Assembly: GCA_948502395.1 (NCBI GenBank)
Contig: CAOPES010000013.1
Span: 1-28,822 of the forward strand
Direction: 5' to 3'
DNA from: an uncultured Clostridia bacterium
GTDB lineage: Bacteria > Bacillota > Clostridia > TANB77 > CAG-508
DNA length: 28,822 nucleotides
Each line of letters begins with the position of its first letter. Position 1 is the first letter of the stretch. This document shows, one piece after another, positions 24,132-28,822 of the stretch. The notes under the pieces are model-generated. The model did not search any database, had not been told where the DNA came from, and saw nothing but the letters and a program-made list of their open reading frames with translations. The position numbers and the translations under genes are program-made.

Positions 24132-25127
24132 TTCATCTAGTAAGTCTTTGTAATTAATTCCACTTGCGGCAAATAGCTGTGGATACATGCTTATGCTTGT
24201 AAAACCTGGCAAGGTGTTGATTTCGTTTATATATATTTCTGATGTATTTTTATCTACAAAAAAGTCAACTCTGGATAAGCCTTTTCCGTCAATTGCTTTG
24301 AATGCTTTTACAGCTAGTTTTCTTATTTTGTCTGAGATTTCTTCTGGTAGATCTGCTGGTATTTCTGTATATGATTGTTTGTTTTGATATTTTGCACTAT
24401 ATGAGTAAAAGCTTTCTGCTGATTTTACTTCTCCTAATATTGATGTTTTTATTTCTTGGTTTCCAAGTACTGCACATTCGATTTCTCTTGCTTCTATTTG
24501 TTCTTCTATTATAATTTTGTTGTCATATTGTGAAGCTTCTTCGATGTTTTTTTCCAGTTCTTCTTGTGTGCAAGCTTTGTTTATTCCTACGCTTGAGCCT
24601 GATCTTGATGGCTTTACAAATACTGGTAGCCCTAAGTTTTTTACTATTTTTTCTGATATTTCTTTTAAGTTCATTTCTTTTTCATTGAATTGTTTGTCTA
24701 CATATATATATTTGCCTTTGTATTTTCTTATGTATTCATATTTTGCTTGTTTTAGCCCAGCTTTTTCAAAAATGATTTTTGTGTATACCTTATCCATACC
24801 TACACTTGATGCTAAAATTCCACATCCTACATATGGTATTTTTAAAAGTTCTAGTAAGCCTTGTATTGTGCCGTCTTCTCCATAAAGTCCGTGTAATACT
24901 GGGAATACAACATCCATTTGTTTTAGGTATTCAACAATATTTTCAATTTTTTCGTTCTTTTCTTCTTTTTCGTATTTCCACCAGTCTCCGTCTTTTGAAA
25001 TGTATATAGGATATATGTTATATTTTTCTTTATTTAAGTTTGCCAATACTGATTTTGCTGAAGCTTCTGAGACTTCACTTTCTGTTGACATTCCCCCAAA
25101 TATAACTCCTAAGTTTTTCTTTTCCAT
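24096..25127 (-). CDS. ddl: D-alanine--D-alanine ligase
   Basis: Makes the D-Ala-D-Ala dipeptide that MurF adds to the peptidoglycan precursor. The 343-residue ATP-grasp enzyme has GVIFGGMSTESEVS at its N-terminus, HGLYGEDGTIQGLLEL, VKPSRSGSSVGI, the metal-binding LSRVDFFVD and YINEINTLPGFT. AAGGAAG six bases upstream supports the ATG at 25127; the ATG two codons earlier abuts the ribosome site. The last ten residues (IAIGDGPFWQ) and the stop are encoded by the inverted repeat at 24062-24131, replacing the natural C-terminus. It follows murF by 18 bases. Confidence 0.95.
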   Translation of the reverse strand: MEKKNLGVIFGGMSTESEVSEASAKSVLANLNKEKYNIYPIYISKDGDWWKYEKEEKNEKIENIVEYLKQMDVVFPVLHGLYGEDGTIQGLLELLKIPYVGCGILASSVGMDKVYTKIIFEKAGLKQAKYEYIRKYKGKYIYVDKQFNEKEMNLKEISEKIVKNLGLPVFVKPSRSGSSVGINKACTQEELEKNIEEASQYDNKIIIEEQIEAREIECAVLGNQEIKTSILGEVKSAESFYSYSAKYQNKQSYTEIPADLPEEISDKIRKLAVKAFKAIDGKGLSRVDFFVDKNTSEIYINEINTLPGFTSISMYPQLFAASGINYKDLLDEIIAIGDGPFWQ

Positions 25128-25144
25128 AAGCATCTTCCTTTCTT

Positions 25145-26545
25145 TTATTTTTTATGGATTGATATAAATTTTTCTGCTATTTCGTAAAATTTCATGGAAT
25201 GTGACGCTTTTATTAAGATTACATCTCCTGGTTCTGCTATTTTTTCTAACTTTTCTATTACTTGCTCCCTATTTTCTAGTTTATAGATTTTTTCTTTTTT
25301 TATACCTTGTTTTTCAGCTTCTTCTACTATATATTTTGTTTCTTCTCCCTGGCATATTAATATATCTATTTTGTTTTCAGCTACTGCTTTACCAACTTTT
25401 TCGTGTAGTTCCTTTGAGTATTCTCCTAAGTTTAGCATATCTCCCAATACTGCAATTTTTCTATGATTATCACTGTTTCCTAAGATTTTTAGTGATGCTT
25501 GCATTGATTCGCAATTTGCATTGTATGCGTCATTTATAACTTTTATTCCTGTTTCTAGCTCTGTTATATCCATTCTTTGTTTAGTTAACTCGAAACTTTC
25601 AATTCCTTTTGCAATTTTTTTATTTTCTATTTCTAGTACTTTTCCTATTGCTGTTGCACATAAGCTATTTAGTACGAAGTGTTCTCCGCAAACAGGTACG
25701 TGCATTTTTATTTCTTCATTATTTAAAATACAAGTGTATTCACTGTTTTCTATTGTTAGTTTGATGTCTTTTGCCATAATATCACTTTTATTTTTTATTC
25801 CATAAGTTATTATATTTTTGTCGTTTTTATTTTGTTCATACCATTTGTTTAGTAATTTATCGTCATTGTTTATTATTATTGTTGGATTTTCTGCTCCTTC
25901 TAGGATTTCTAGTTTTGCTTTTAAAATGTTTTCTTGTGACCCAAGAATTCCAATATGTGATGTTCCTATGTTTGTTATTACACATATATCTGGTCTAGCT
26001 ATTTTTGATAATAATGCAATTTCTCTTAGATGGTCCATTCCCATTTCTAATACCATTGCTTCTTCGTCTTTTAGTCTTAATATTGTGAATGGTAATCCTA
26101 TGTTGTTGTTATTGTTTCCTAGTGTTTTTAGTGTTTTATATTTTTGTGATATTACGTTTGCTACCATGTCTTTTGTGCTTGTTTTTCCTACGCTCCCTGT
26201 TATTCCGATTATTGGTATGTTATATTTATTTCTTTTATAATTTGCTATTTTGTATAGCGCTTCTAGCGTGTTTTCTACTTTTATTATGTTTTTTTCAGCA
26301 TATTGATTTTTGTCTTCTTCTGTGATTTCTACGTTTTCTATTATTACTGTACTTGCACCTTGGTCTAGTGCTTGTTTCCAAAATTTACTTCCGTCAAATG
26401 TTGCTCCTTTTATTCCTATGTAACAGTCTTCTTTTTGTATGCTTCTTGTGTCTTTTGAGAAGTTTATACATTCGTATTGTTCGTTTCCTTGTATTAGTTC
26501 TCCGTTTGTTTCTTTTATTATTTCTTTTATGTTTAGGTTTTTCAT
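25145..26545 (-). CDS. murF: UDP-MurNAc-tripeptide--D-Ala-D-Ala ligase MurF
   Basis: Adds D-Ala-D-Ala to UDP-MurNAc-tripeptide in the cytoplasm, completing the pentapeptide. The 466-residue Mur ligase has the N-terminal UDP-binding domain (FSKDTRSIQKEDCYIGIKG), the ATP loop GITGSVGKTSTKD (about 114-126), LEMGMDHLREIALL, ITNIGTSHIG, and the C-terminal domain with DAYNANCESMQASLK (the MurF signature NAYNANPxS variant) and AVLGDMLNLGEYS. It is first in the operon with ddl, which makes the dipeptide it uses. Its promoter is at 26608-26636. Confidence 0.96.
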   Translation of the reverse strand: MKNLNIKEIIKETNGELIQGNEQYECINFSKDTRSIQKEDCYIGIKGATFDGSKFWKQALDQGASTVIIENVEITEEDKNQYAEKNIIKVENTLEALYKIANYKRNKYNIPIIGITGSVGKTSTKDMVANVISQKYKTLKTLGNNNNNIGLPFTILRLKDEEAMVLEMGMDHLREIALLSKIARPDICVITNIGTSHIGILGSQENILKAKLEILEGAENPTIIINNDDKLLNKWYEQNKNDKNIITYGIKNKSDIMAKDIKLTIENSEYTCILNNEEIKMHVPVCGEHFVLNSLCATAIGKVLEIENKKIAKGIESFELTKQRMDITELETGIKVINDAYNANCESMQASLKILGNSDNHRKIAVLGDMLNLGEYSKELHEKVGKAVAENKIDILICQGEETKYIVEEAEKQGIKKEKIYKLENREQVIEKLEKIAEPGDVILIKASHSMKFYEIAEKFISIHKK

Positions 26546-26607
26546 GATTTTTCATTCCTTCCCCTGGCTTTGCTTGTTTTGCTTTGCCTTTGCTTTTTCT
26601 TTGGTAA

Positions 26608-26636
26608 ATTATATGCTTTTTTTCTGTTTTTTGCAA
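26608..26636 (-). promoter_or_regulatory. Sigma-A promoter of murF-ddl
   Basis: TTGCAA (26631-26636) and TATAAT (26608-26613) with a 17-base spacer, about 65 bases before the murF start. Confidence 0.75.
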
Positions 26637-26645
26637 CTGGTTTAA

Positions 26646-26686
26646 AAAAACTATACTTTTCTCTTTTAGAGATTTGTATAGTTTTT
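26646..26686 (-). terminator. Intrinsic terminator of the second pilin-like gene
   Basis: On the minus strand AAAAACTATAC pairs with GTATAGTTTTT around a 19-base loop that contains a small CTCT/AGAG pairing, followed by a T-run. It lies 13 bases past the stop. Confidence 0.8.
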
Positions 26687-26698
26687 ATTGTTTTTATT

Positions 26699-28266
26699 TT
26701 ATTGTTGCCATTCTAAAATAGGATAACCGTTATTTATATTATTGCTGTCTTGTTTCCAATTGTCAGTGCCTATGTTTAATTTATCTACTAATTCATTTTT
26801 ATTATTTTCGTCTATTTGTTCTATCTGTGCCGAAGTAACATTATTTTTTCCAATTCCATTGTATCCAGTATTATTAGAATAATATAAATTTTTTAGTGCT
26901 GTATCTATATTATTTACTCCACATATAGTACCTATATATTTCTTTGTAGCATCACTATTTATTTTTATTTTTCCACAACTGTACCCATTTGATACATTTG
27001 ATGTACCATTGAAAGTTTCACCAATAATACCACCAACGATGACATTATTTCCTTTTGTTAAACTTATTTCTATGTTTCCTTTGTTATATATATTTTTCAA
27101 TGCTGTATTTGCTCTTCCTTCAGAAATAATTCCACCAACACTAACATTTTGTGCTTCTTCAATTGAAATGTTAATATTACCATTATTAAAGGTCCCTTTT
27201 ATTGCACTTCCAGTTCCGCTAGTATTCATCAATCTCACTATTCCACCTATTACAAATTCTTTGCCTTTTCCTTTTATTGTTATATCTCCATTGTTGCTAC
27301 TATTTTCTATATATTGTGCTCCTTCCTGATTTATTGAAATTCCACCTACATAACAACCGTGCAGTTAAAGTATCGTCATTTAACTCTGCATATATATTTG
27401 CAAAATTGTGGCAATTAGATATTATTCCTTGGTTATAACATATAATTCCACAAGCACCTACGCTTCCTTCCCCTAATCCGATGTTTTTTATTTCTCCTGT
27501 TACACTTACATTGCTAACTTTACCACCTGGTCTCAAACAATTTGTTATTGCACATATACTAGCTCCATTATCATTATTTTTCAAATTATAATTTATATTA
27601 ATTAGAGAAAGGTCTTGAACTTCTCCGTATAAAGAAGCACCGAATAAGGCTATTCGATATTTTTGCTCACCAAATACATCTTTGTTTATATATAAATTAT
27701 ATATGCTTTTATTATTTCCCTTGAATATTCCACTAAAATATCCTATTTCGGTTTCGTTTTCACCAAGAAAGTCTACTCCTATGCTTTTAAATCCTTCTCC
27801 TGTTGTTAGTGCTGTTTTTAATTCTCCTTCATATCCATATTTATCATAATCTTTTCTAAATGCATCTACATATGATTTAGTTGAATAAAAATCTAGGTTT
27901 GCCCCCAATTCTACTGTTTTTCCTTTATATGTGTTCCCACTTCTTACATCATAGGCAAAAAATACTAGGTCTTCTATACTATTTATAACAAATGTGGTTT
28001 CATCTTTTTTCTCTAATACTCCTGCTTGTTTATCTTCTACTTGTTCTACAACTATTCCTGTTTGTGCTTCATGTATTAGGTTTTCTAAGTCCTTTTTTTC
28101 TTTTATTTCTGCATTTTCTGTTTCTTCTTTTGCTTTTACTGCTTTTCCTATTATTCCGTTATCTCCTGTTAGTGTGCTGATTGTTACTCCGTGCTAGTAT
28201 TAGAAGTACAATGATTGTTATTACTAGTGCTATTAGCGTAATTCCTTTCATTTCGTTCTGTTTCAT
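26699..28266 (-). CDS. Pilin-like repeat surface protein, two +1 shifts needed
   Basis: From the ATG at 28266 the gene starts like the other pilin-like protein (KGITLIALVITI, then LLILA) but meets CGG after 25 codons and again after 302. Skipping one base at each gives one continuous 521-residue protein with no internal stop. Residue 26 onward becomes GVTISTLTGDNGIIGKAV, matching the N-terminal helix end of the pilin-like protein at 10371-11534. The body is a beta-helix type repeat with GLUG-like units (VGGISINQEG, VIGGIVRLMN, VSVGGIISEG, VIVGGIIGET), each rich in Gly, Asn and Ile, common in surface adhesins. It ends NGYPILEWQQ, typical of GLUG proteins. A terminator follows; I see no convincing promoter. 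Confidence 0.82.
27357..27359 (-). other. +1 frameshift site 5 (GCA CGG T) in second pilin-like gene
   Basis: Zero-frame CGG (counting from the already shifted frame) after 302 codons. Skipping the C restores GGT and the repeat motif AGCYVGGISIN; otherwise translation ends about 20 codons later. Confidence 0.88.
28189..28191 (-). other. +1 frameshift site 6 (GCA CGG A) in second pilin-like gene
   Basis: Zero-frame CGG is codon 26 from the ATG at 28266, inside the N-terminal membrane helix. Skipping the C gives LAGV, identical to the other pilin-like protein, where the same site is spelled GCC-GGA and needs no shift. Confidence 0.92.
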
Positions 28267-28402
28267 TTTTTTATCCCCTTTCTTTTGTTCACTAAAATTT
28301 TATACTTTACATATTTTAGACCTTGTTAATAATAATTTTTTTATTAATATTTTATCGTCTATTCGGGAATTACGTCAACAGATATTTCGTTAAACAGTTT
28401 TT

Positions 28403-28474
28403 CCACCTTTTTTTCTTGCCTATTCGAGTTTTCGAATGTAATGAAAAAATCTTGAAGGCAATAGCTATTGTAGC
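28403..28474 (+). repeat. 72-base structured repeat, copy 2
   Basis: Same length as the copy at 10211-10282 with about six substitutions. The stem GCC/TTCGAG with CTTGAA/GGC is kept through one G-T pair, and CAATAGCTATTG becomes fully palindromic. It lies between the second pilin-like gene and the Rpn gene. It is followed by T-rich sequence and a remnant of the right arm of the copy-1 hairpin. Confidence 0.6.
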
Positions 28475-28503
28475 TTTTTTAACTTTCCTATACCATAAAA
28501 AAT

Positions 28504-28538
28504 TACCTTAGAATTTATATTTTCTAAGATAATTTCTT
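28504..28538 (-). terminator. Possible terminator of the Rpn-like gene
   Basis: On the minus strand AATTATCTTAGAA pairs with TTCTAAGGTAATT, with one G-T pair, around a seven-base AT-rich loop, followed by TTTTTTATGG just past the Rpn stop. Confidence 0.6.
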
Positions 28539-28541
28539 GCT

Positions 28542-28822
28542 TTATTTATTTTCTTTTAATTTTTCGATTTCTTCTTTTGTTAAATCTGTAATTTCTTCTA
28601 TTGTTTGTATGTCAATTCCTTTTTTCAACATCTTCCTAGCATTTTCTATATTTTTTAATTTTGCACCTTCTTCTACTCCTTTTTTCATGCCTTCTTCTTT
28701 AGCTGTTCTCATACCTGTATTATAATCCCAAATCGCCCTTTGCCTTGATATGTACAAATTCCATTCTTTTTCATCCATACTCATTTGGTCGATTATATCT
28801 ATGGCCTTATCAATTTCTTTAT
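28542..28822 (-). CDS. Rpn/PD-(D/E)XK nuclease-type transposase, 3' part
   Basis: The frame is open to the window edge, so the 5' end lies outside. The visible 93 residues (KEIDKAIDIIDQM, then DEKEWNLYISRQRAIWDYNTG and a Glu/Lys-rich tail with EEGMKKGVEEGAKLKN) match the C-terminal region of the Rpn family, recombination-promoting nucleases also listed as PD-(D/E)XK transposases. The catalytic domain is not in view. The tail ends with a helix-turn-helix-like ITDLTKEEIEKLKE. These genes are multicopy in gut Clostridia and could be linked to the nearby structured repeat. Confidence 0.8.
   Translation of the reverse strand, partial: KEIDKAIDIIDQMSMDEKEWNLYISRQRAIWDYNTGMRTAKEEGMKKGVEEGAKLKNIENARKMLKKGIDIQTIEEITDLTKEEIEKLKENK

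Noticed and set aside
23984..24136. N-terminal extension of the DnaJ-like protein
   Set aside because: The open frame upstream of 23983 runs through the ddl terminator and repeat hairpin and has no ribosome site.
6013..28191. CGG reassigned to another amino acid such as Trp or Gln
   Set aside because: Reading CGG as any amino acid leaves the downstream frame wrong; all six sites need a one-base skip.
6013..28191. Simple random sequencing or assembly errors
   Set aside because: Six independent errors all giving an in-frame A-CGG is improbable, and none falls in homopolymers. A motif-specific artefact (CCT read as CCGT) is not excluded, but CCT is very frequent in this window and nearly always intact.
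1011..28725. Many Leu/Phe-rich plus-strand open frames opposite the genes
   Set aside because: They are antisense shadows of AT-rich minus-strand genes, with no ribosome sites or recognisable domains.

Overview
The window is very AT-rich (roughly 30% G+C by eye) and reads as the chromosome of a spore-forming, low-GC Gram-positive bacterium of the Clostridia, probably an uncultured gut lineage. This rests on mreBCD-mrdA-minC gene order, MecA, YhaO/YhaN-type SbcD/SbcC proteins, a DUF4321 protein and two CotF-like coat proteins. Nearly all genes are on the minus strand. No tRNA, rRNA or CRISPR array is visible.

Layout. 1-921 (+): two small unknown proteins. 922-7354 (-): an operon DUF4321-radC-mreB-mreC-mreD-mrdA-minC for rod shape, lateral wall growth and septum placement, from a good promoter at 7326-7354. 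7581-8201 (+): mecA. 8360-10085 (-): a membrane-anchored M23 peptidase and two coat-like proteins. 10371-11534 (-): a pilin-like surface protein with a GC-rich, possibly hypervariable C-terminus. 11800-16898 (-): pcrA, a ZIP metal transporter, a Nudix gene of foreign character, and prfA. 16978-20150 (-): an SbcC/YhaN and SbcD/YhaO pair. 20248-22990 (-): an orphan VirD4-type coupling ATPase with two unknown genes ahead of it. 23117-26545 (-): a DnaJ-class co-chaperone, then murF-ddl. 26699-28266 (-): a second pilin-like repeat protein. 28542-28822 (-): the 3' part of a Rpn/PD-(D/E)XK nuclease gene.

Main observation. Five genes (mreB, the ZIP transporter, virD4, the unknown gene at 22429-22990, and the second pilin-like gene, twice) are interrupted by a +1 frameshift. 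All six interruptions have the same form: in the zero frame an NNA codon is followed by an Arg codon CGG, and the conserved protein resumes if one base (the C) is skipped so that GGA/GGT (Gly) is read. I checked every CCG on the plus strand by eye. In the native minus-strand genes CGG never occurs in frame except at these six sites; the only normal in-frame CGG codons are two in the Nudix gene. This points to CGG being an unassigned or 'hungry' codon that is passed by +1 frameshifting, unless a very specific systematic sequence error (CCT read as CCGT) explains it.

Other structure. Five intergenic hairpins share GGGAC-type ends, and two of them run into the 3' end of a neighbouring gene. A 72-base structured element occurs twice, near the two pilin-like genes. 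Clear sigma-A promoters (17-base spacers) and intrinsic terminators separate most transcription units.
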